Positions 15,859 through 21,206 of a DNA stretch of 21,206 nucleotides are shown piece by piece. The translations under genes were made by a program, and so were the position numbers. Each line of letters starts with the position of its first letter. The stretch's first letter is position 1. The stretch comes from Clostridiales bacterium (GTDB lineage: Bacteria > Bacillota > Clostridia > Lachnospirales > WQUN01), in assembly GCA_031254075.1 (NCBI GenBank), contig JAIRVD010000054.1, positions 1 through 21,206 on the forward strand. The letters run 5' to 3'. The notes under the pieces are model-generated. The model did no database searches. It was not told the DNA's origin and saw only the letters and a program-made list of their open reading frames with translations.

Positions 15859-15888
15859 ATTATAAGCTTTGGAATGATAATTATGCAA
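15859..15888 (-). promoter_or_regulatory. Promoter of the 6S-like RNA
   Basis: On the - strand TTGCAT (15888-15883), 18 nt, then a perfect TATAAT (15864-15859). Initiation would fall at about 15852-15850, matching the 5' end that pairs with the transcript's 3' end. Confidence 0.6.
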
Positions 15889-15916
15889 GCAATAAATCGC
15901 ACGTTGATAAAAAAAG

Positions 15917-15972
15917 TTGACATAAATGTCAAAAAATGATGGAATATATTTTGCAGACATCGGGATAATGTC
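15917..15972. promoter_or_regulatory. Two GACAT/ATGTC dyads upstream of the TM2-protein gene
   Basis: TTGACATAAATGTCAA (15917-15932) is a perfect 16-bp palindrome that also contains a consensus -35 hexamer on each strand. A second dyad with the same half-sites, GACAT-N7-ATGTC (15956-15972), covers the place where the -35 of the + strand TATAAT box (15982-15987) should be, and no good -35 is present there. Repeated half-sites suggest binding by one dimeric regulator. Confidence 0.5.
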
Positions 15973-16012
15973 GACGTATATTATAATATTGAAAAATAGA
16001 GGAGGAAATTAA

Positions 16013-16372
16013 GTGAACATGAATAACATGAACAGCAATTTCGGTAACCAGGTAGGCAGCAGGTCAAGAATGGCTTGCGGTCTTGTAGCGTTACTCGTAC
16101 CCATGTTAAGTTGTGGTTATTTCAATTTCGGAATCCACCATTTTATGCTGGGTAAAACGGGTTTGGGTGCCGCGAGTGCGATTATTTCCGGATTAAATAT
16201 ATTCGGCTATCTGATTTCATACTTACTAATGTTTGTCGGAATCGGATTTATCACAATTTGGTTTAATGTTGCCATCACTTTCGGAATGTGGATTTGGGGA
16301 ATCATTGATGGAATAATGATTCTCACAAACCAAAACTACAGAGACGGCGACGGATACTTGCTCGGACCGTAA
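16013..16372 (+). CDS. TM2-domain membrane protein
   Basis: 119 residues from GTG16013, with a strong AGGAGGAAA site. An Asn/Met-rich hydrophilic N-terminus of about 18 residues is followed by hydrophobic segments at about residues 21-45, 48-72 and 75-105. It contains the TM2-type features GIHHFMLGKTGLGAASAI in the first half and WIWGIIDGIMILTNQN at the end of the second. TM2 proteins are small, widespread membrane proteins of unknown function, and the usual aromatic-phenylalanine spacing is kept here. The gene is alone, with two dyads upstream and a terminator downstream. Confidence 0.85.
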   Translation: MNMNNMNSNFGNQVGSRSRMACGLVALLVPMLSCGYFNFGIHHFMLGKTGLGAASAIISGLNIFGYLISYLLMFVGIGFITIWFNVAITFGMWIWGIIDGIMILTNQNYRDGDGYLLGP

Positions 16373-16390
16373 AATGTGTTGGATTAAAAT

Positions 16391-16431
16391 AAAAAACAGC
16401 GTTATTGATGCTTTCAATACCGCTGTTTTTT
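16391..16431 (+). terminator. Terminator of the TM2-protein gene
   Basis: AAAAAACAGCG (16391-16401) pairs with CGCTGTTTTTT (16421-16431), and an inner ATTGA/TCAAT pair extends the stem. The T-run follows on the + strand; the A-run allows function on the other strand as well. Confidence 0.85.
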
Positions 16432-16438
16432 CACGTAC

Positions 16439-16466
16439 TTGACATTCGGATAAAAATGGTTAGAAT
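16439..16466 (+). promoter_or_regulatory. tRNA-Pro promoter
   Basis: Consensus TTGACA (16439-16444), a 16-nt spacer and TAGAAT (16461-16466), placing initiation about 15 nt upstream of the mature tRNA. Confidence 0.7.
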
Positions 16467-16487
16467 TTCTTTTGTAGAAAAAACCGA

Positions 16488-16561
16488 CGGGGAGTAGCGC
16501 AGCTTGGTAGCGCGCCTGGTTCGGGACCAGGAGGGCGCAGGTTCAAATCCTGTTTCCCCGA
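16488..16561 (+). tRNA. tRNA-Pro (anticodon CGG)
   Basis: 74-nt cloverleaf. The acceptor is CGGGGAG/TTCCCCG with one G-T pair. The D arm is GCGCAGCTTGGTAGCGC. The anticodon stem is CCTGG/CCAGG with loop TTCGGGA, giving anticodon CGG (reads CCG). The T arm is CAGGTTCAAATCCTG and the discriminator is A. CCA is not encoded. It has its own promoter and terminator, so it is a single-gene transcription unit. Confidence 0.96.
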
Positions 16562-16567
16562 TGCAAG

Positions 16568-16613
16568 AAAAAGCCCGCTGTTACGGCGTTTTATCCGTAT
16601 CGGCGGGCTTTTT
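16568..16613 (+). terminator. Terminator of tRNA-Pro
   Basis: AAAAAGCCCGC (16568-16578) pairs with GCGGGCTTTTT (16603-16613), with an inner TACGG/CCGTA helix. It begins 6 nt after the tRNA. Confidence 0.9.
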
Positions 16614-16641
16614 GCTTTTCCGGTTGCAGAACTGATATAAT
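16612..16641 (+). promoter_or_regulatory. Promoter in front of the small frameshifted ORF
   Basis: TTGCTT (16612-16617), an 18-nt spacer and a perfect TATAAT (16636-16641). The -35 overlaps the T-tract of the tRNA-Pro terminator. Confidence 0.5.
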
Positions 16642-16658
16642 GGCATAAACGGCGAAGC

Positions 16659-16803
16659 ATGGGAGCGGCAGTAAAGGCAAAAATTCACCGAAATGAAATC
16701 GGGGACATGATTGCAAAAAAATATTCCCGCAACTCAATTAGCCGCAGATTTTGGATTGTCTCTCGAAAGAATTGAAAAGATAAAAAGTGAAGTGTACGGA
16801 TGA
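16659..16803 (+). pseudogene. Small helix-turn-helix-like ORF interrupted by a frameshift at an A7 run
   Basis: The frame from ATG16659 reads MGAAVKAKIHRNEIGDMIAKK, then loses sense and stops. If one A of the seven-A run (16714-16720) is removed, it continues as IPATQLAADFGLSLERIEKI...VYG and ends at TGA16803 with 47 residues. That second part looks like a helix-turn-helix (TQLAADFGLSLERIEKI). A strong TATAAT lies upstream and a 15-bp terminator downstream, so it is laid out as a small gene. The cause may be a real frameshift, a sequencing error in a homopolymer, or slippage. There is no recognisable ribosome binding site before ATG16659, and the predicted leader is only about 10 nt. Confidence 0.4.
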
Positions 16804-16823
16804 CAGGTCTGTTACCCGATAAA

Positions 16824-16865
16824 AAAAAATGACGCAGAAACATTGAAGCATCTGCGTCATTTTTT
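16824..16865. terminator. Bidirectional terminator
   Basis: A perfect 15-bp stem (arms 16824-16838 and 16851-16865, core AATGACGCAGA) with a 12-nt loop, A-rich on one side and T-rich on the other. It serves the small ORF on the + strand and the NlpC/P60 gene on the - strand, whose stop codon lies inside it. Confidence 0.9.
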
Positions 16866-17712
16866 ATGGAATAACCCTTCGGGCGGAAATGTATGTTCTT
16901 TGGCTGTTTGTGCTGTCCATGTCGGTTATGATTACGCCGACTTCGTACGTTGAAGAATGAATGAATTGTCCGTTTCCGATGTACAAGCCTACATGATTAA
17001 TGCTGCTGCTTCCGCGGCTGCCGAAGAAAACCAAATCACCGCGTTCGAGTTCGTGGCGTTCGACGGCGATGCCATTTCGCGCTTGATAGCGGGAGCTTCT
17101 GTCCAGACTTATTCCGTGCGCGGAAAAGACATATGAAGTAAATCCCGAGCAGTCAAAACCGCCGGGCGACATTCCGCCGTAGGCATAGCTTGAGCCGAGT
17201 AAATCCAATGCGGTTTCGATTATTTCGTCGGCGAGGGTGTTGCCGACGCGTGCGGTCGGAAGTTCCGCGAAATGCGGAATTTCTATATCTGATTGATATA
17301 TGTATCCGATTGAATTGTTAAACTCGATGCCGTACCATTCTTCGTAAACGGAAGTCACCGTTACGATTTCACCGTGAAGAAGCATTGCAGTTGCAGTGTT
17401 TTCCTCGCCCGGTACATTGTCAATCCACGCGAACGGAGCTGTTACCGTGCCCTGTACATTAAGAATCCGCACGAAATCGCGTGAGATAAAAACGTCTGTT
17501 GTGCCCGAAACGGTTGCGGCAAAAAATTCGTCTGCTACATCATGGATTTCGATAATCGTGCCTCGGTCGACTTGGAAAAGAACATTTTCGGGATTTATTT
17601 CGGCAGAAGAACGAATATTAACGCGGGAACCCGTAACAACTGCGGTAGAGCTTGCATAAGCGGTGGCTGACATTAATATAGTAAACAGCAGACAGAAAAT
17701 AATTTTTTTCAT
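16864..17712 (-). CDS. Secreted SH3-domain NlpC/P60 peptidoglycan endopeptidase
   Basis: 282 residues from ATG17712 (AAGGATG site). The upstream in-frame start at 17745 is rejected because it would put a charged extension before the signal peptide. Signal peptide: about residues 1-20, cleaved near AYA. A bacterial SH3-like domain lies at about 23-85 (VVTGSRVNIRSSAEINPENVL), with a second weaker one at about 90-145. The NlpC/P60 domain occupies about 162-282 with Cys188 (GGFDCSGFTSYVF), His240 (INHVGLYIGNG) and His252 as the catalytic set. It should cut the stem peptide of peptidoglycan outside the membrane. It has its own promoter and is divergent from the DUF368 transporter. Confidence 0.95.
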   Translation of the reverse strand: MKKIIFCLLFTILMSATAYASSTAVVTGSRVNIRSSAEINPENVLFQVDRGTIIEIHDVADEFFAATVSGTTDVFISRDFVRILNVQGTVTAPFAWIDNVPGEENTATAMLLHGEIVTVTSVYEEWYGIEFNNSIGYIYQSDIEIPHFAELPTARVGNTLADEIIETALDLLGSSYAYGGMSPGGFDCSGFTSYVFSAHGISLDRSSRYQARNGIAVERHELERGDLVFFGSRGSSSINHVGLYIGNGQFIHSSTYEVGVIITDMDSTNSQRTYISARRVIP

Positions 17713-17745
17713 GGAAACATCATCCTTTAATAAATTGTTGCGCAA

Positions 17746-17774
17746 ATATTAACAACTTATTAAATCAATGTCAA
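17746..17774 (-). promoter_or_regulatory. Sigma-A promoter of the NlpC/P60 gene
   Basis: On the - strand a consensus TTGACA (17774-17769), a 17-nt spacer and TAATAT (17751-17746). A second TTGACA lies about 15 nt further upstream, a tandem -35 in the direct repeat GTCAA(T/A)ATATTT. Confidence 0.65.
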
Positions 17775-17822
17775 TATATTTTGTCAAAATATTTATATTT
17801 TTGTAAAAAAGGGGTAATCAAA

Positions 17823-18713
17823 TTGAAAATTTTGTTTTTAATATTAAAAGGCATTGCGGTTGGCGGTGCCAATGTTATGCCGGGTGTAAGCGGCGCGACG
17901 ATTGCGGTAATTTTTAGAATTTACGATGATTTTATTAATTCAATCAATAGTTTATTTAAGAATACGAAGGAATCATTAAAATTTTTAATCCCTGTCGGTA
18001 TCGGAATCGTAATCGGAATTTTAGCCGTCGGCGGAGTAATTGATATTCTGCTGGAACGATTTTCGATGCAGGCGGGCGGATTTATCGCTGGGCTGATGGC
18101 GGGAAGCTTGCCGTTCATTTACAGTCAAGCGGTTTTGAAAACAGAAAAAAAGGATTCGCTTGTGAAATATTTTATAATTGCTGTAATTTCCGTTGCCGCG
18201 ATTATACTGCTTACGCTTTTTGCGCCGACAAGCTCTTCCGGCGAAACGGAAATTGCGTTAAGCGTCGGACTTATCGCGCATTTGTTTATCGGCGGAGCCA
18301 TCGCCGGCGCAACAATGGTTATCCCCGGTATCAGCGGCGCGATGGTGCTTGTGCTTTTGGGGCTGTATCCGATTGCGATTCACACAATAACGCAAATACG
18401 TGAATACCTAACGTCGCCGATGGATTTCACACTGCTCGGGCAGATTTGCTTGATTGTTATTCCGCTGGGAATCGGCATTGTCGCGGGTGCGCTGCTCGGC
18501 TCAAAATTAATTGCAATATTGCTTGAAAAATTTCACAGCGCAACATATTTTGCAATTCTGGGGCTTGTTTTCGGAACGATTTTCGTGATTTTCAATAATC
18601 CCGATACGTACAAAAGCCACGAAACTGTCACGCCGATTCTTATTATTTTTACCGCAATCACGTTTATTATCGGAACACTCACTTCACTGCGCCTCGGAAA
18701 GCAAAGCGAATAA
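17823..18713 (+). CDS. DUF368 polyprenyl-phosphate transporter family membrane protein
   Basis: 296 residues from TTG17823, set by the AAGGGG site 8-10 nt upstream. An earlier TTG at 17781 has no ribosome binding site and would add a charged leader. There are about eight membrane segments. Two copies of the diagnostic loop are present: NVMPGVSGATIAVI near residue 18 and MVIPGISGAMVLVLLG near 163, arranged as two related halves. DUF368 proteins have been linked to recycling undecaprenyl phosphate, the lipid carrier of cell-wall synthesis, across the membrane. The neighbouring cell-wall genes (NlpC/P60, VanW-like) fit that role. A terminator follows the gene. Confidence 0.92.
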   Translation: MKILFLILKGIAVGGANVMPGVSGATIAVIFRIYDDFINSINSLFKNTKESLKFLIPVGIGIVIGILAVGGVIDILLERFSMQAGGFIAGLMAGSLPFIYSQAVLKTEKKDSLVKYFIIAVISVAAIILLTLFAPTSSSGETEIALSVGLIAHLFIGGAIAGATMVIPGISGAMVLVLLGLYPIAIHTITQIREYLTSPMDFTLLGQICLIVIPLGIGIVAGALLGSKLIAILLEKFHSATYFAILGLVFGTIFVIFNNPDTYKSHETVTPILIIFTAITFIIGTLTSLRLGKQSE

Positions 18714-18735
18714 TCTGCAAATAAATTCGAATAAT

Positions 18736-18765
18736 AAAAGCGTATCAATTTCGGTATGCTTTTTT
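18736..18765 (+). terminator. Terminator of the DUF368 gene
   Basis: AAAAGCGTA (18736-18744) pairs with TATGCTTTT (18755-18763), nine pairs with one G-U, followed by a T-run on the + strand. Confidence 0.75.
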
Positions 18766-18789
18766 ATTTTGAGAAAACAGGTGAAGAAT

Positions 18790-19476
18790 ATGAAAAGAAT
18801 TTCATTTTTATTGGTTTTACTTTTTTTGATGGCAGGATGTTCAAGTCGAGTGCAAACAGTCGAACGCACACCGATTGGTGAATCGCGATTGCCTGCGCGT
18901 TCGGTTGAAACGCGAGTTCCCGTTGAGAGTTCGTCCGTTGAAAATACCGCGCCGGAATACTCTCCCGTTCCGGTTGAAACGCCTAACGCGCCGAATATCC
19001 AAACGCCGAACGTTTCCCGGTCTGCGCCCGACAGATTAGGCAATTACGTAACGCAGTTTGATGCAAGCGACACAAACAGAGGCGTGAACATCTCGCTTGC
19101 GGCAAAAGCGATTAACGGAAAAATCGTAATGCCGGGCGAGGAATTTTCGTTTAACGATACGGTCGGTTCAACAACAGCGGAACGTGGATACAAAGAAGCC
19201 ACCGTTTTTGTCGGCGGCAAGAAATCGAAAAATTTCGGCGGCGGAGTCTGTCAGGTATCAACGACATTATGTAATGCCGCAATCGACGCGGGCATGACGA
19301 TTACGGAACGCCACGACCATTCGTTGCCCGTAAACTACGTAGGCGACGGCGAAGAAGCCGCAACATCCAATCGCGGCGATTTAGATTTCAAATTCATAAA
19401 CGAAACATCGCATCCGATTATGATTTACGCAAACTCCGAAAACGGAACCATTACGGTTTCAATCTGCGCGGCGTAA
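18790..19476 (+). CDS. VanW-like lipoprotein
   Basis: 228 residues from ATG18790 (AGGTGA site). The upstream TTG at 18769 is rejected since it would precede the signal peptide. Residues 1-16 form a lipoprotein signal peptide with lipobox LMAGC, so Cys17 should be lipidated and the protein anchored outside the membrane. Residues 20-85 are a disordered Pro/Thr/Ser/Val-rich tether. The VanW-like domain at about 88-228 carries ISLAAKAINGKIVMPGEEFSFNDTVG, ERGYKEATVFVGG, GGGVCQVSTTLCNAAIDAG and ERHDHSLPVNYV. The biochemical role of VanW domains is not established; the name comes from a vancomycin-resistance cluster. The last 18 bp overlap trmD on the other strand. Confidence 0.93.
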   Translation: MKRISFLLVLLFLMAGCSSRVQTVERTPIGESRLPARSVETRVPVESSSVENTAPEYSPVPVETPNAPNIQTPNVSRSAPDRLGNYVTQFDASDTNRGVNISLAAKAINGKIVMPGEEFSFNDTVGSTTAERGYKEATVFVGGKKSKNFGGGVCQVSTTLCNAAIDAGMTITERHDHSLPVNYVGDGEEAATSNRGDLDFKFINETSHPIMIYANSENGTITVSICAA

Positions 19477-20148
19477 GTCCGGGCGTTTAGTCTTCGTGCG
19501 CTCGACGGATTTTTCGCGCCGCCATTCTTCGATTTTTCCGTGATGACCCGAAAGTAAAATTTCCGGAACTTCCCTCCCGCGAAAAACGGGCGGGCGCGTG
19601 TAATGCGGATGTTCCAACAAATTTTCATGGGAAAAACTTTCGTTTTGGTGCGATTCATCTTTTCCCAAAACGCCCGGTATCAACCGCGAAACGGCATCAA
19701 TTAATACAAGGGCGGCGGGTTCGCCGCCTGTAAGCACATAATCGCCGACAGAAATTTCTTCGGTAACGATTTCTTCGATGATGCGCTCGTCCGGTCCTTC
19801 GTAATGTCCGCAAACTAATATAATTTCTTTTTCGGCGGAAAGTTGTTGCGCCTTTGCTTGCGTTAAAACGCTTCCCTGCGGAGATAAAAAAATTACGCGC
19901 GGATTTTCAATCGCCGCGTTTTTTTTCGCGTGAACATACGCATCATAAATCGGCGGAGCCATCATTACCATTCCCGCGCCGCCGCCGTATGGCGCATCGT
20001 CAACTTGTCCGTGTTTGTTTATCGCAAAATCGCGAATATTAATTGCGCGTACATCAATCAGTCCCGCTTTTGCTGCGCGACCGAGAATGCTGTGGCTTGC
20101 GGCATCCCTTATCATTTCGGGGAAAAGTGTTAAAACGTGGAAAATCAT
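19459..20148 (-). CDS. trmD: tRNA (guanine-N1)-methyltransferase TrmD
   Basis: 229 residues. It opens with the typical MIFHVLTLFPEMI and has DDAPYGGGAGMVM, FLSPQGSVLTQ, LVCGHYEGPDERI and the knotted AdoMet site ISVGDYVLTGGEPAALVLID. The C-terminal domain holds HPHYTRPPVFRGREVPEILLSGHH. The enzyme methylates G37 next to the anticodon of tRNAs, including proline tRNAs such as the CGG one in this window, and prevents +1 frameshifting. It overlaps rimM by 4 bp (ATGA), so the two are translationally coupled. rpsP and ffh, which normally precede this pair, are not upstream here. Confidence 0.98.
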   Translation of the reverse strand: MIFHVLTLFPEMIRDAASHSILGRAAKAGLIDVRAINIRDFAINKHGQVDDAPYGGGAGMVMMAPPIYDAYVHAKKNAAIENPRVIFLSPQGSVLTQAKAQQLSAEKEIILVCGHYEGPDERIIEEIVTEEISVGDYVLTGGEPAALVLIDAVSRLIPGVLGKDESHQNESFSHENLLEHPHYTRPPVFRGREVPEILLSGHHGKIEEWRREKSVERTKTKRPDLRRAD

Positions 20149-20642
20149 TCCTGTAAACCTTCGGGCAAACGCAAAATTATTTTTCTTTCCGTAATATCAA
20201 TTTTCACAACCACATCTTTTATCGCCGGAATCAAAATGGTTTTGCCCCTTGGCGTTTCGATTGCGTAAACATCGTTTGCGGCGGTTTGCATAACTTCAAT
20301 TAAAATGCCGAGAATTTCGCCGCTTTCCGTTTCCGCGCAAAGCCCGATTAAATCGCGAATATAATATTCATCCGAGTCGAGCGGCAACGCCATTTCCTCG
20401 GGAATCGAAATCACCGCGCCAACCAATTCCTCAGATGCGTTTCGGTCGTTAATTTCGGCGAATTTTAAAATTACCGTTTCTTTTTGCAAACGCGCATTTG
20501 TCAATTTTAAGAAATTATTATTTACATTTATTTTTTTACCAATCAAAAGTTGAAAACGCGATGGGTCATCGGTTGTCGGAAAAACGCGGACTTCTCCGCG
20601 GATTCCGTGTGCCTTTGTAATTTTTCCGATTTTAAAATCCAA
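20145..20642 (-). CDS. rimM: Ribosome maturation factor RimM
   Basis: 165 residues. The N-terminal RimM beta-barrel opens FKIGKITKAHGIRGEVRVFPTTDDPSRF. A PRC-barrel occupies about residues 92-165 (YYIRDLIGLCAETESGEILGILIEV, then VYAIETPRGKTILIPAIKDVVVKID). RimM helps assemble the head of the 30S subunit by binding S19. TTG20642 is the start, with AGGAGG about 10 nt upstream; no ATG lies at the conserved N-terminus. It is the first gene of a rimM-trmD unit whose upstream neighbour is divergent. Confidence 0.97.
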   Translation of the reverse strand: MDFKIGKITKAHGIRGEVRVFPTTDDPSRFQLLIGKKINVNNNFLKLTNARLQKETVILKFAEINDRNASEELVGAVISIPEEMALPLDSDEYYIRDLIGLCAETESGEILGILIEVMQTAANDVYAIETPRGKTILIPAIKDVVVKIDITERKIILRLPEGLQE

Positions 20643-20643
20643 T

Positions 20644-20692
20644 TTGAAACGCCTCCTCTACAAATGATATAATAGCATATTGTTACGTAACA
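20644..20692 (+). promoter_or_regulatory. Promoter of the PHP-domain gene with a palindromic operator at the start site
   Basis: TTGAAA (20644-20649), an 18-nt spacer and TATAAT (20668-20673). The perfect 12-bp palindrome TGTTACGTAACA (20681-20692) covers the expected transcription start and ends one base before the purine-rich ribosome binding site. A repressor there could also affect the divergent rimM-trmD unit. Confidence 0.55.
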
Positions 20693-20703
20693 GGGGGTGG
20701 GTC

Positions 20704-21206
20704 ATGGAATTCATTTTAGATGTGCACTGTCATACGGTTAACAGCGGTCACGCGTACAGCACGGTGAGCGAAAACGCGGTACACGCGGCGAACATAGGTC
20801 TGAAATATATCGGAATCTGCGACCATGCGCCCGCGATGCCGGGCGGTGCGCATATTTATCATTTTATAAATTTATGGAGTCTGCCGTCCGTTATAAACGG
20901 CGTTCGCGTTTTTAAGGGCGCGGAGTGCAATATTTTAAACGAAAACGGCGAATTGGATTTGCCGTCGGACTTGCTTGCGAAAATGGAATTTGTTATCGCG
21001 TCGTTTCATCGCGGAGCGTTTCCGCCCGTTGATTGCGAGACACATACTCGCGCGGCAATTGCCGCAATGGAAAATCCAAACATGCACATCATCGGACACC
21101 CCGGCGATTGGGCTTTTGAAATGGATGTCGAAGCTGTAATCAAAGCTGCGGCGCGAACGAAAACAATTTTTGAGATAAATAATCAATCGCTTAATCCCGA
21201 ATCAAC
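20704..21206 (+). CDS. PHP-domain phosphoesterase, YcdX-like (3' partial)
   Basis: The frame runs off the window after 167 residues. GGGGGTGG precedes ATG20704. PHP metal-binding features are visible in order: LDVHCHT (His-x-His), SGHAYST, IGICDHAPAMPGG, FKGAECNIL with the metal-binding glutamate, VIASFHRG and IIGHPGDW. The YcdX subgroup of PHP proteins binds three metal ions, often zinc, and hydrolyses phosphate esters; the natural substrate is unknown. The opening HCHTVNSGHAYSTVSENA with GPAMPGG-like PAMPGGAHIYHF is typical of this subgroup rather than of histidinol phosphatase or DNA polymerase PHP domains. Confidence 0.9.
   Translation, partial: MEFILDVHCHTVNSGHAYSTVSENAVHAANIGLKYIGICDHAPAMPGGAHIYHFINLWSLPSVINGVRVFKGAECNILNENGELDLPSDLLAKMEFVIASFHRGAFPPVDCETHTRAAIAAMENPNMHIIGHPGDWAFEMDVEAVIKAAARTKTIFEINNQSLNPES

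Noticed and set aside
15720-15932. A 70-residue open frame on the - strand through the 6S-like RNA region
   Set aside because: No ribosome binding site, low-complexity composition, and the bases are explained by RNA helices.
15969-15975. A possible 0A box (TGTCGAC) upstream of the TM2-protein gene
   Set aside because: One mismatch from TGTCGAA in a 7-mer is expected by chance, and the bases are part of a dyad with its own symmetry.
16460-16660. A 66-residue open frame antisense to tRNA-Pro containing DLNLRPPGPEPGALPSCATPR
   Set aside because: This string is the well-known false peptide produced by reading a proline tRNA backwards; the tRNA itself explains the conservation.

Overview
The window comes from the chromosome of a low-to-mid GC Gram-positive, most likely an anaerobic, spore-forming clostridial lineage (Bacillota). 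The evidence is a full-length Spo0A, a YtaF-type sporulation membrane protein, a SpoIID-like/peptidoglycan-binding protein, strong AGGAGG-type ribosome binding sites, many TTG/GTG starts, consensus sigma-A promoters and a 6S-like RNA. All functional names rest on recognition of motifs by eye; no database was searched.

Layout. 1-3233: the 3' part of an ABC exporter gene, abutting a peptidoglycan-binding repeat gene that has lost its 5' end, closed by a perfect 17-bp terminator. 3228-5327 (-): the RNA-binding accessory factor Tex. 5340-6110: a gene-poor scar holding an N-terminal IS4-family transposase remnant, whose 5' region keeps a fold-back hairpin around the promoter and ribosome binding site, and a second probable transposase tail. 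6116-6866 (-): tRNA-Thr(GGT) directly behind a lytic transglycosylase. 6966-7742 (+): a PhzF-family protein, divergent from the transglycosylase with an apparently shared palindromic -35 hexamer. 8012-8803 (-): Spo0A, probably starting at CTG, divergent from a CtpA-type S41 peptidase (8993-10195, +). 10176-12898 (-): a SecDF fusion followed by a PilN-like membrane protein.

12997-15164 (+): a folded leader, YtaF, a second structured intergenic element, then an orphan V-type ATPase subunit B. 15126-15644 (-): an ECF-type sigma factor directly downstream of a 6S-like RNA (about 15669-15852, -). 16013-16372 (+): a TM2-domain protein. 16488-16561 (+): tRNA-Pro(CGG), followed by a small frameshifted helix-turn-helix-like remnant. 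16864-17712 (-): an SH3-NlpC/P60 endopeptidase, divergent from a DUF368 polyprenyl-phosphate transporter (17823-18713, +). 18790-19476 (+): a VanW-like lipoprotein. 19459-20642 (-): rimM-trmD. 20704-end (+): a PHP-domain phosphoesterase cut by the window edge.

Themes. Much of the content concerns the envelope: peptidoglycan binding and cleavage, lipid-carrier recycling and protein export. Several genes concern sporulation or global transcription control: Spo0A, 6S RNA, an ECF sigma factor and Tex. Genes are compact. Three of the convergent pairs overlap at their 3' ends, so their mRNAs would be complementary there. The most interesting unexplained structures are the two RNA-like elements flanking ytaF, the 6S-RNA/ECF-sigma pair, the fold-back control region of the dead IS4-type element, and the orphan V-ATPase B gene.
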